From contig JAZHDG010000103.1 of assembly GCA_036584525.1 (NCBI GenBank), forward strand, positions 1 to 9,810: 9,810 nt of DNA. Direction: 5' to 3'. The position numbers and the translations under genes are program-made. Positions within the stretch are counted from its first letter, which is position 1; each line of letters opens with the position of its first letter. Shown one piece after another: positions 1 to 7,087 of this stretch. This stretch comes from UBA6181 sp016934015 (lineage in GTDB: Bacteria > Bacillota_I > Bacilli_A > Acholeplasmatales > Acholeplasmataceae). The notes beneath the pieces were generated by a model. It saw only the letters and a program-made list of their open reading frames with translations, had not been told where the DNA came from and searched no databases.

Positions 1-258
1 AACATATTTAGTTCCTTTATTCAAATTTATAAAATTATTGAATATATTTATTCTGTGAACATCACACAAAACACACTAGCATCAAAATCATTATTATGGT
101 TTTCAATCATCAATTTGGTCATAGTTATATTTCTTAATATTGTAAATTTTGTTTTTTTAAGAAATAATAAATTCGCAATCAATAAATTATTTATTGCAAG
201 TTTTATTTTTGTATGCTTAACTTATTTTGTTGGTTTCAGTATCATCTTGTTATATTAA
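1..258 (+). CDS. C-terminal end of a small membrane protein, 5' truncated by window edge
   Basis: The reading frame is open from the first base of the window to a TAA stop, giving 85 visible residues. Two strongly hydrophobic stretches are separated by a short basic linker (LRNNKFAINK): about residues 31-53 and 63-85, the second running to the very C-terminus. This predicts two membrane helices with a positively charged turn. A GTG at position 55 could start a 67-residue protein, but it has no Shine-Dalgarno sequence in front of it, so continuation from upstream is more likely. The lipoprotein gene follows 42 bases downstream on the same strand and could share its transcript. I recognise no family and propose no function. 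Confidence 0.5.
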   Translation, partial: NIFSSFIQIYKIIEYIYSVNITQNTLASKSLLWFSIINLVIVIFLNIVNFVFLRNNKFAINKLFIASFIFVCLTYFVGFSIILLY

Positions 259-300
259 AATTATCTCTAAATTTCAATTACAAATATAAAGGAGCTTATC

Positions 301-720
301 ATGAAGAACAGAAAGATTGCATTTTCATTTTTATTAATTTTAAGTTTGTTTTTAGTTTTAAATGGATGTACACCTGCAACCACATCCAAATTTGAGAATC
401 TTGTTTTATCCGCTGCAGTAGATGAGGAACATTATCCAGTTACTCCAAGTACTACATTTGGACCGACCACACCAATTATTTACCTTACAGGGAATTTAAA
501 GGACGCTGAAATTGATTCAGTTGTTATTGCTGAATGGTATTATTTAGGTGGAGAAGAAGATTTATATCTTTATCAAATGACTTTAGAAGTTACGGAAGTA
601 GATATGGGATTCTACGTTAGTTTGTCTAAGCCCACGGATGATTGGTTTGTTGGAGACTATGAAATTTTGCTTTTCTACGATAATGTTTTAATGGAAACCA
701 TTGAATTTATAATTGAATAA
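301..720 (+). CDS. Predicted lipoprotein of unknown function
   Basis: The 139-residue product begins with a typical lipoprotein signal: basic MKNRK, a hydrophobic core at about residues 6-20, then the lipobox LNGC with the lipidated cysteine at residue 23. The mature protein should sit on the outer face of the cytoplasmic membrane. A Thr/Pro/Ser-rich linker follows, then about 100 acidic residues of alternating hydrophobic pattern that suggest an all-beta, Ig-like domain, with WYYLGGEE near the middle and DDWFVGDYEILLFYD near the end. The start is supported by AAAGGAG six bases before the ATG. The gene is convergent with the sulfoglycolysis operon, so a functional link is not implied. I do not recognise the family; a surface-attached binding or structural role is only a guess from the fold pattern. 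Confidence 0.8.
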   Translation: MKNRKIAFSFLLILSLFLVLNGCTPATTSKFENLVLSAAVDEEHYPVTPSTTFGPTTPIIYLTGNLKDAEIDSVVIAEWYYLGGEEDLYLYQMTLEVTEVDMGFYVSLSKPTDDWFVGDYEILLFYDNVLMETIEFIIE

Positions 721-729
721 GTTAAACAA

Positions 730-768
730 AAAGAAAAAAATCCTATCACTGATAAGATTTTTTTCTTT
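730..768. terminator. Probable bidirectional intrinsic terminator
   Basis: The arms at 730-747 and 751-768 can pair over 18 positions with a single C-A mismatch and a 3-base ACT loop. The outer stem consists of A-tract against T-tract (seven A then seven T), so either strand's transcript ends in a U-run after the inner ATC/GAT stem. It lies between the convergent lipoprotein gene (stop at 720) and the last gene of the minus-strand operon (stop at 803), where a shared terminator is expected. The stem is poor in G and C, so its strength is uncertain. Confidence 0.7.
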
Positions 769-802
769 AATAATTTGATTGGGGGAATCAAATGAAGAAT
801 GT

Positions 803-1603
803 TTATGTTGTTAAAGGGATATGCTCATTTTGATAATAATCAAGCATTTCTTCGCGTGTGACAAGTGCTTGGAAATAATAACTTGATGTTGTATGGCTTT
901 GACCATAATCAATAAGTCGATCATATTGATCATAAACTTTATTTGTGGACTCAATGCTAGCAGCATTTTTTCTTTCTCCAAGTAAAACTGCAAGTTTTGA
1001 TGATAAGTTCACGGCTTTTGTCACACGAAATGAGAGTTTCGCCTTTAAATTATATTCCTTATCCATATAAGCATTTAAAGGTTCAATACCTTGGAATTTT
1101 TTATCCATGTTTTTAAAAATACTTAAAGGAATATAGTTTTCTAACATAATAATTGGTTTATCATTGCCTTTATAAATCCGATTAATATACAAAAGTTTTT
1201 CTCCTGAATTGAATCCCATTTTTTGGAGTTCAAAATCATTAAGCTCGACAACTTTTTTATCAATACATTCAATTGAAGGTTTTAAACCTAATGCAATGAT
1301 TGCATCATAAATGGCAATATTACGATAGAAGAAATAGTTTGTGAGCTCAAAATAAGCAACAGTGTATCCTTGAAAATCAGAGTACTTAATGTAATTTTCT
1401 TTGACTAATTTTTTGTAAGCTTTCTCAGTAAAATCAACATCAACATTCAATAGTTTAGAAAGTTGTTGAGGGGTCGGCAATAAAGCCTGATAATAGAATG
1501 TCTGATCTAAAATCAATGCTTTAATACTTTCTTTAATCTGTTCATCATATGAGACTGCAGATCTTCTATCGATAGAAATTGACTCAAAACGATCAGAACG
1601 CAT
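803..1603 (-). CDS. GntR-family regulator with UTRA domain and divergent DNA-binding domain
   Basis: The 266-residue product has a GntR-like winged helix at about residues 17-84 and a UTRA effector-binding domain at about 95-250, the layout of the HutC subfamily, whose members often sense phosphorylated or other acidic sugars. The DNA-binding half is recognisable (LPTPQQLSKLL, then KAYKKLVKENYI), but the recognition-helix start reads NVDVDFTEKAY where most family members have a GVSRxTVRxAL-type sequence. The usual KGKGTYV wing is replaced by DFQGYTV. The gene overlaps the upstream GntR gene by 11 bases, and its Shine-Dalgarno lies inside that gene, pointing to translational coupling. It is the last gene before the terminator. 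Regulation of the sulfosugar operon is inferred from position only; the effector is unknown. Confidence 0.85.
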   Translation of the reverse strand: MRSDRFESISIDRRSAVSYDEQIKESIKALILDQTFYYQALLPTPQQLSKLLNVDVDFTEKAYKKLVKENYIKYSDFQGYTVAYFELTNYFFYRNIAIYDAIIALGLKPSIECIDKKVVELNDFELQKMGFNSGEKLLYINRIYKGNDKPIIMLENYIPLSIFKNMDKKFQGIEPLNAYMDKEYNLKAKLSFRVTKAVNLSSKLAVLLGERKNAASIESTNKVYDQYDRLIDYGQSHTTSSYYFQALVTREEMLDYYQNEHIPLTT

Positions 1604-2336
1604 GAACCATCACCTCGAATTCCGTAAATTCACCCGGGAAATAGTTCGCAACATAAGCAATAATTTGGTCTTTTTCATCGATTATTTTAGATCTTACAAA
1701 ATAAATTGCATCATCAGGTTCAATTTTCAGAAGAAGTGCTTCTTCAGAAGATGCATTGATTGGACTGAATGTATTATTCATATGTTTAATTTTATGTCTG
1801 AATTTTTTTTCTATTAAATCATAGAGTCGATCTGTTTCTTCATGTTTAAGATGAAGCTTAGGAAAGAATTTTTCTGGGAAATATATTTTTTGAAGTAGAG
1901 CGGGATTGCGATTTGCTTTAATTAATCGAAGAATTACATAACAGTGTTCACCTTTTGATAACTTCAACATACGATAAGCTGTAATATCTTCTTCGATATA
2001 ATCAAACATAACATCTTGGAACTGATAATCAAGTTCATTTTTTTTAATGTAAGAATCAACTTGATAAAACTCGTGGAGTGGAGCGTGAAATAAAAATCGA
2101 TTTGTAACATATGTACCTTTTCCTTTAATCCGCTTGATTTTTTGTTTTAAAATCAAATCTTCATAAGCCATTTTAACAACAGTAGGACTTATCGAAAAAG
2201 TTTTACAAATTTCTTTTTCAGTGGGTAATTTATCATTGAAAGATAATAACCCAACTTCAATGGCATTAATAATTGAGTTTGAAATTTGCTTATATATCGG
2301 AGTTGTCAATTTTTTATTCACATAGATATAATCCAT
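1593..2336 (-). CDS. GntR-family transcriptional regulator with UTRA domain
   Basis: From the ATG at 2336 the product has 247 residues. An N-terminal GntR winged helix spans about residues 8-78, with TPIYKQISNSI, LPTEKEICKTFSIS, a recognition helix beginning PTVVKMAYEDL, and a canonical wing KGKGTYV at 71-77. A UTRA effector-binding domain follows at about 85-240. This is the HutC-type layout of ligand-responsive repressors. A TTG at 2354 would add six residues but has no ribosome binding site, while AGGGTGTG lies just before the ATG. The gene sits 49 bases behind the acyl-CoA synthetase alpha gene with no terminator between, so it probably belongs to the operon. A repressor answering to sulfoquinovose or a pathway intermediate is the obvious guess, not shown by the sequence. 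The TGA stop shows that TGA is not read as tryptophan here. Confidence 0.9.
   Translation of the reverse strand: MDYIYVNKKLTTPIYKQISNSIINAIEVGLLSFNDKLPTEKEICKTFSISPTVVKMAYEDLILKQKIKRIKGKGTYVTNRFLFHAPLHEFYQVDSYIKKNELDYQFQDVMFDYIEEDITAYRMLKLSKGEHCYVILRLIKANRNPALLQKIYFPEKFFPKLHLKHEETDRLYDLIEKKFRHKIKHMNNTFSPINASSEEALLLKIEPDDAIYFVRSKIIDEKDQIIAYVANYFPGEFTEFEVMVHAF
1609..1616 (-). promoter_or_regulatory. Shine-Dalgarno of the second GntR gene, inside the first
   Basis: Read on the minus strand this is GAGGTGAT, a long match to the 16S anti-Shine-Dalgarno sequence, five bases before the ATG at 1603. It fixes the start of the downstream GntR gene and lies within the last codons of the upstream one, which stops at 1593. 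Confidence 0.75.
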
Positions 2337-2385
2337 TAGCTCACACCCTATCAAAAATTTGTTAGACCAGATTGATATTGTTTAT

Positions 2386-3276
2386 TTAACTTTTAGGAAC
2401 GTTTAACTTTTCGAGAAGTTTTCCAACCATTCTTGGACGTTCAGCAATTAATGCTCCAACTTCAGTTAAGGCAATAATTTTATCTTCAACAGATCCTTTT
2501 CCTCCTGTGATGATTGCTCCTGCATGACCCATTTTTTGACCCTTAGGAGCAGTTCTACCTCCTAAGAAAGCAACAAGAGGTTTCGTAAATGTCTTATTTT
2601 TAATTGCTTCAGCAACCTCTTCCTCCATCGTGCCACCAAGCTCTCCGATGATGACAACTGCATTTGTCTCAGGATCTTGTTCATAAAAAGGAAGCATTTC
2701 AGCAAATCTTGTCCCAGGTACAGGATCTCCACCTACACCTATCAGTGTAGATACACCATACCCAGCTTCAACAATCATAGCTGTTACTTCATTCGTTAAA
2801 GATCCGCTACGAGTCATCACACCAACATGACCTTTTTTATAAACTCTTTCAATCCAATGAGGAAATGACCCCATCATCGCAACTTTTGGCGAGATGACAC
2901 CTGTTGTATTTCCCCCAATAACATAAGCATGATGTTCTTTAGCTGCTTGACGAATCAAAACCATGTCATGGAGAGGAATGCCATCAGCAATAGTCACAAT
3001 CTTTTTAATACCGGAAGCTAGAGCTTCCATGACAGCGTCTTTTGTGAGTTTGGGTGGGACAAATAGCATGGATGCATCTACAGCATACATTTGAACTGCT
3101 TTTCGTACGGTGTTATATACTGGGATACCTTCAACGGTTTGTCCTTCTTTACCCGGTGTAACACCACATAAAACCTTCGTACCAAGTTCAATCATATGTT
3201 TTGTCCAAAAACTACCTTCAGATCCAGTAATTCCTTGAACGAGAACTTTCGTATTTTGATCTATAAATATACTCAT
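2386..3276 (-). CDS. sqwL: ADP-forming acyl-CoA synthetase alpha subunit, likely sulfoacetate-CoA ligase
   Basis: The 296-residue product is homologous to succinyl-CoA synthetase alpha (SucD) over its full length. It has the CoA-binding Rossmann motif GITGSEGSFW (residues 15-24), TRSGSLTNE (155-163), VGGDPVPGT (181-189), the glutamate of IGELGG (E212) and the phosphohistidine loop MGHAGAIITGG with His251. It should relay phosphate from acyl-phosphate to ADP with the beta subunit. The loop usually GPNCPGII reads GGNTTGVIS (121-129), and the stretch after it is also unlike SucD. With the CoA-acylating aldehyde dehydrogenase upstream, the inferred reaction is sulfoacetyl-CoA + ADP + Pi to sulfoacetate + CoA + ATP. 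The start at 3276, one base after the beta stop, is supported by AAGGGAG and by homology beginning there. A synthetase for another short acid is the main alternative. The letter L versus K for this subunit is my assumption. Confidence 0.85.
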   Translation of the reverse strand: MSIFIDQNTKVLVQGITGSEGSFWTKHMIELGTKVLCGVTPGKEGQTVEGIPVYNTVRKAVQMYAVDASMLFVPPKLTKDAVMEALASGIKKIVTIADGIPLHDMVLIRQAAKEHHAYVIGGNTTGVISPKVAMMGSFPHWIERVYKKGHVGVMTRSGSLTNEVTAMIVEAGYGVSTLIGVGGDPVPGTRFAEMLPFYEQDPETNAVVIIGELGGTMEEEVAEAIKNKTFTKPLVAFLGGRTAPKGQKMGHAGAIITGGKGSVEDKIIALTEVGALIAERPRMVGKLLEKLNVPKS

Positions 3277-3277
3277 T

Positions 3278-4396
3278 TTAGACTCCCTTCGATAAAGAAA
3301 CTGCTTTTCGAACAGCTTCCTCTGTATCAAAGAGTGGTTCAAGACCAGCTTCTTTTAATATTCGAACAGCCTCAGCTTCATTCGTACCACGAATGCAAGT
3401 AACAATCGGGCGATCAGGTTTTAAGCGTTGAATTGCATCAACAATGCCTTCAGCCATCACATCTGCTCTCGCAATAGTTCCAAAAGTTACAATTAATATC
3501 ACTTTTGATGGTACCTTTAAACAAATTTCCATAGCCTTAACGGCTTTCTTGTAATTTGGTCCACCAAATTCCAGATAATTAGCAACCGTACCACCTTCAT
3601 AGTTGATTAAATCATAGACTGTTGTTGTTAAACCAGCGCCTGCGCACATTAAACCAATATCACCATCAAACTGAATAAATGGGATACCTTCTATTAATGC
3701 ATCATACTCAGCTTCAGTTTTATAATCATCTAATGATCTTTCATAACGAGATTGTCTAAATAATGAATTATCATCAATCATCAATTTTCCATCACCAGCG
3801 ATAAAATCACCTGTCTTCGTCATAAAAAGAGGATTAATTTCGACGAGTTCAGCGTCATATTTTTTAAAAACATCATAAAGTTTAAGAAGAAGTTTAGACA
3901 TTTCTTTGGTCTGAACAGGATCTAAACCTAATTCGTAACAAATTGTGATTGCTTGATAAGGCATTAAACCATAGCGTAAATCAATTGGTTCTTTAATGAT
4001 TTTATCTGGTTGCGTTGTCGCAAGCACTTCAATATCAATACCACCCTCAGCACTTGCGATGAGTAAACCTGTTGCATTCAAAGGATCAACTGTAATTGAG
4101 ACATATATTTCTTTTTTAATATCAATTGCTTGTTCAATGAGTAACTTTTTAATTTTCAAGGAATGATTGAATAATCGATTCACATGAAATTGAGCATCGA
4201 CTTCATTTTTAACAAACGAAATTAAACCTGCTTTTCCTCTACCACCACTTAAAACTTGCGATTTAACAACGAGTGGAAGACCAATCTGTTTAATTGCATC
4301 ATTAAGCTGGGTTTCATGTTCAATGATAACACTTTTGGGAACTGAAATACCGGCTTCTTTAAAAACTTCTTTTGCTTGATATTCATACAATTTCAT
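3278..4396 (-). CDS. sqwK: ADP-forming acyl-CoA synthetase beta subunit (ATP-grasp), likely sulfoacetate-CoA ligase
   Basis: The 372-residue product resembles succinyl-CoA synthetase beta (SucC, usually about 385-390 residues). It begins MKLYEYQAKEVF, then has an ATP-grasp domain with VVKSQVLSGGRGKAG (43-57), SAEGGIDIE (115-123), the metal ligands of VEINPL (E186, N188) and GDGKLMIDDN (201-210). A ligase/CoA domain follows from about residue 240. There, signatures typical of the succinate enzyme are altered: VNGAGL reads CAGAGL (251-256), NFLDVGG reads NYLEFGG (273-279), and IFGGI..CD reads TFGTIARAD (304-312). These changes fit a different acid substrate. Coupled to the alpha subunit, it would provide the substrate-level ATP step of sulfoacetate formation. 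AGGAG overlaps the TAG stop of the upstream dehydrogenase and sits seven bases before the ATG. The subunit letter K is my assumption. Confidence 0.85.
   Translation of the reverse strand: MKLYEYQAKEVFKEAGISVPKSVIIEHETQLNDAIKQIGLPLVVKSQVLSGGRGKAGLISFVKNEVDAQFHVNRLFNHSLKIKKLLIEQAIDIKKEIYVSITVDPLNATGLLIASAEGGIDIEVLATTQPDKIIKEPIDLRYGLMPYQAITICYELGLDPVQTKEMSKLLLKLYDVFKKYDAELVEINPLFMTKTGDFIAGDGKLMIDDNSLFRQSRYERSLDDYKTEAEYDALIEGIPFIQFDGDIGLMCAGAGLTTTVYDLINYEGGTVANYLEFGGPNYKKAVKAMEICLKVPSKVILIVTFGTIARADVMAEGIVDAIQRLKPDRPIVTCIRGTNEAEAVRILKEAGLEPLFDTEEAVRKAVSLSKGV
3283..3289 (-). promoter_or_regulatory. Shine-Dalgarno that fixes the synthetase alpha start
   Basis: On the minus strand this reads AAGGGAG, six bases before the ATG at 3276 and inside the last codons of the beta gene. 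It favours that ATG over an upstream in-frame start at 3342, which would overlap the beta gene by 65 bases and add residues with no SucD counterpart. Confidence 0.7.
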
Positions 4397-4406
4397 GAAT
4401 TTTCTC

Positions 4407-5810
4407 CTATTTTAAAGCTTTAAAATATTCACCAAAAATTTCATCATCCGATGGACGTACTGGTGTGAAATATTCAGAAACCCAAGTCACATTAAGAAAA
4501 TGTTTATAGTTTATATTTTCAGTAGTTACATTACCACCCCATGTTCCACAACCAAGTGAAACTGTCGACGGCATACCATTAAAAAACGCTCCTCCATTTG
4601 CTGGAGCTTGTGCTTGATTAACCATAATTCGGCTTGACTTCATATATTGCCCAAGATGATGTATATAATCTTGATTAAATGTGTGAATGCCGCATGAATG
4701 ACCTGTACCATAATTATCTGTTAAGCGTACAAGCTTTTGATAACCTTCTTCAAAAGTTTCATATTTAAAAATTGTTAGCACGGGTGATAACTTTTCTTGC
4801 GAGAAGAAGTCTTTTTCAATATGGTCACTACCCTCAACAAGGATCACTTTTGTATGTTCTGGCACAAAGATACCAGCATCTTTTGCAATCTTTGTTGCAG
4901 ATTGAGCAACAATTTTACCATTAATAGAACGATAACCTTTCGCATTTAAAGGCCACATGTATTGTTCTAATTTATCGCGATCTTCACCTTTAACGAAATA
5001 ACTGCCTAAACGTTCAAACTCTTTAATCATTTCATCATAGATTGAATGATGAATAATCACTGAGTTTTCACTTGAACATGAGGTTGCATTGTCAAAAGCC
5101 TTACTCATGATGATTTTACCAGCAGCATCTTTTACATCAGCGTCTTCTGCAACAATTTGAACAGAATTTCCTGGACCTACACCATATGCAGGGCGACCAG
5201 AAGAATAAGCTGCCTTAACCATGGCACCACCACCAGTAGCCAATACAACATCAACTTGGTGCATAAGTTCATTGGTCAATTCAATCGATGGTTCTTCAAT
5301 AATTTGAATTAAATCAAGCGGGGCACCCACTTTTTTTAAACCATCGCGCATAAAATCTACAGCCATTTTGGATGAACGTTTTGCCTTAGGATGTGGTGCA
5401 AAAATTACAGCATTACGACCTTTTAAAATAGCTACAGCATTTGATGCTGGAGTTGCTGTTGGATTTGTTACAGGCGTTAATGCTCCAACAACACCTACAG
5501 GTTTTGCGTATTTTTTTATTTTTTTTACTTCATCAATTTCAATCAAACCTACAGACTTTGCATCTTTAATATCCTTCAAGATACCTAACACTTTATTTTT
5601 ATGTTTTGAAATTTTATCCATAACATTGCCCATACCTGTGTCTTCAACAGCGGCTTCAGCAAGCATCTTAATATTTTCATCGTTGTACACTTCCCAACCG
5701 ATGGCTAAACATACAAGATCAATTTGTTCTTGCGTGTAATTTTCTATTTGTTTTTGAGCAATTCTTGCTCTATTGATATAGTTTGATATGATTTTTACAG
5801 CATCTTCCAT
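4407..5810 (-). CDS. sqwD: CoA-acylating aldehyde dehydrogenase, likely sulfoacetaldehyde dehydrogenase
   Basis: The 467-residue product belongs to the CoA-acylating aldehyde dehydrogenase family (EutE, the AdhE N-terminal domain, SauS). It has an N-terminal RAQKQIENYTQEQID-like helix (about 16-31), the TPVTNPTATPASN segment (112-124), the nucleotide-binding loop ATGGGAMV (191-198), and the catalytic cysteine Cys245 in NATSCSSENS. GHSCGIHT and the FFNGMPSTVSLGCGTWGG motif lie in the C-terminal third. The family oxidises an aldehyde with CoA and NAD(P)+ to an acyl-CoA. In this operon sulfoacetaldehyde is the expected substrate and sulfoacetyl-CoA the product, which the synthetase pair encoded next would use. 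There is no N-terminal extension of the kind that targets EutE or PduP to microcompartments, so a soluble cytosolic enzyme is inferred. The start has AAAGGAGGT about seven bases upstream. Family assignment is firm; substrate is inferred from context. Confidence 0.88.
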   Translation of the reverse strand: MEDAVKIISNYINRARIAQKQIENYTQEQIDLVCLAIGWEVYNDENIKMLAEAAVEDTGMGNVMDKISKHKNKVLGILKDIKDAKSVGLIEIDEVKKIKKYAKPVGVVGALTPVTNPTATPASNAVAILKGRNAVIFAPHPKAKRSSKMAVDFMRDGLKKVGAPLDLIQIIEEPSIELTNELMHQVDVVLATGGGAMVKAAYSSGRPAYGVGPGNSVQIVAEDADVKDAAGKIIMSKAFDNATSCSSENSVIIHHSIYDEMIKEFERLGSYFVKGEDRDKLEQYMWPLNAKGYRSINGKIVAQSATKIAKDAGIFVPEHTKVILVEGSDHIEKDFFSQEKLSPVLTIFKYETFEEGYQKLVRLTDNYGTGHSCGIHTFNQDYIHHLGQYMKSSRIMVNQAQAPANGGAFFNGMPSTVSLGCGTWGGNVTTENINYKHFLNVTWVSEYFTPVRPSDDEIFGEYFKALK

Positions 5811-5823
5811 ATTAATACCTCCT

Positions 5824-7065
5824 TTATAAGAAAAGATTTAAAGCATTCATGAACCAAAGTAAAATTGCAATGAATACTAGACTAATAAACGCTGCGATAA
5901 ATAAATCTCTAAATAGTTTTTTCTTATCGACATACTCAGGTGAACTTGCGAGTGCAAGTGCTCCCATTGTTGAAAGTGGACTTACTGTGACGATATGTGA
6001 AGCAACAGCGATTGTAATAGTTAAAATTGCAGGTGAAACAACATTTCCAAGCTCATTTGAAAGATTTACTGTTGTTGGAATTAACGTCGGCATGACAACA
6101 CCAACAGCTGAACTAAAAATTGACATGACCCCTGCTAACACGCCTAAGATTGGAACGGCAGTGTATTCGTTCATTAAACTTGCTAAAAATGTGGTTAACA
6201 AATCGACTCCACCGAGTTCATCAGCAACTGAAATTAGAACGGCAGTTCCACAAATTAACAATATAGTTGACCAAGGGACACTTAAAATTGCTAGATTTTG
6301 ATCAGCAGCTTTAAATAAAAGTAGAATAGCTGATAAAGCAAACGCAGCAAATCCCACATTAACGCCACCAACCATGACCCATACCACTAAAATTAAAATT
6401 GTGATAAGAGTAACGACTTGAATTTTGTCAAGTTTCGAAACTTTCTTGATTTCGATTCTTTCACCTTTAAGTTTTAGTCCGCCTAAAACGATAAAAGTGA
6501 GTCCGGAAAATAAAGTCATAGCTAGAACATTATTAAAATAAATGTGAAATCCTAAATCTCCAACACCAGTTGATTTTGCAAGTTCAAGCGCAACAATCCC
6601 ATTGGGAGCAAGCGGAGATAGTCCACCAGCAATAGATCCAAGAATGATTAAAATACTCATCAATAAAATGGAAATGTTCGCTTGAAAAGCAATGATTAAT
6701 CCGATAGGTAGTAACAACGCTGAGGTTGATATGTTACCTGGTCCCAAAGAAGCTATAATGACAGCTAAGAAATAAAAAATAATTGGGATTAAAACTTTCT
6801 TACCACCACTATGATATATCACTGTATTTGATATTTTTTCTAGTGTTCCATTGAGTTTAGCAATACCAAAGAGAAGTGTGATACCAAAAGTGGTGAAAAA
6901 GAGTTTAAGAGGCCAATATCCAATGATTTGATCCATGGGTATACCGCCTAAATAGAAACCGATAAATAGTGAAAAAACTAATGCGATAAGCCCTACATTG
7001 ATGTTTTTCCAAAAGCCTATGGCAATGGCAACAACAATGGCGATTAAAGAAATATATGCAATCAT
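5824..7065 (-). CDS. MatC-like / IT-superfamily anion permease, candidate sulfoacetate exporter
   Basis: The 413-residue product is an integral membrane protein with about 10-12 hydrophobic helices. Its first 150 residues resemble the N-terminal domain of the dicarboxylate carrier MatC (NVGLIALVFSLFIGFYLGG, LFFTTFGITLLFGIAKLNG, SLGPGNIS). Two re-entrant-loop-like motifs occur in the two halves: GLSPLAPNG (148-156) with LGPGNIST before it, and SSAVGVVMPTLIPT (318-331) with VSPLSTMGALALAS (361-374). This is the inverted-repeat plan of IT-superfamily carboxylate transporters. A charged loop at about 197-215 separates the halves. The gene lies between the isomerase and the dehydrogenase genes in a pathway that should produce an anionic end product, so export of sulfoacetate is inferred. 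Uptake of sulfoquinovose or another anion cannot be excluded. AAAGGAG lies 11 bases before the ATG, a slightly long spacing. Confidence 0.8.
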   Translation of the reverse strand: MIAYISLIAIVVAIAIGFWKNINVGLIALVFSLFIGFYLGGIPMDQIIGYWPLKLFFTTFGITLLFGIAKLNGTLEKISNTVIYHSGGKKVLIPIIFYFLAVIIASLGPGNISTSALLLPIGLIIAFQANISILLMSILIILGSIAGGLSPLAPNGIVALELAKSTGVGDLGFHIYFNNVLAMTLFSGLTFIVLGGLKLKGERIEIKKVSKLDKIQVVTLITILILVVWVMVGGVNVGFAAFALSAILLLFKAADQNLAILSVPWSTILLICGTAVLISVADELGGVDLLTTFLASLMNEYTAVPILGVLAGVMSIFSSAVGVVMPTLIPTTVNLSNELGNVVSPAILTITIAVASHIVTVSPLSTMGALALASSPEYVDKKKLFRDLFIAAFISLVFIAILLWFMNALNLFL

Positions 7066-7087
7066 GGATCAATAAACTCCTTTGGCA

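Noticed and set aside
2337..2385. A TAGACCA sequence (2363-2369) resembling one half of the TGGTCTAGACCA-type operator of HutC-subfamily GntR proteins, in front of the first regulator gene
   Set aside because: The other half of the palindrome is absent, I see no convincing -35/-10 pair beside it, and I found no second copy in other gaps.
2386..3342. Annotating the synthetase alpha subunit from the in-frame start at 3342
   Set aside because: It would overlap the beta gene by 65 bases; family homology and a Shine-Dalgarno both point to 3276.
5368..5739. Plus-strand open frame of 123 residues opposite the aldehyde dehydrogenase
   Set aside because: It is antisense to a conserved gene, lacks a ribosome binding site and resembles no protein; similar antisense frames at 5849-6301 and 8126-8497 were dropped for the same reason.
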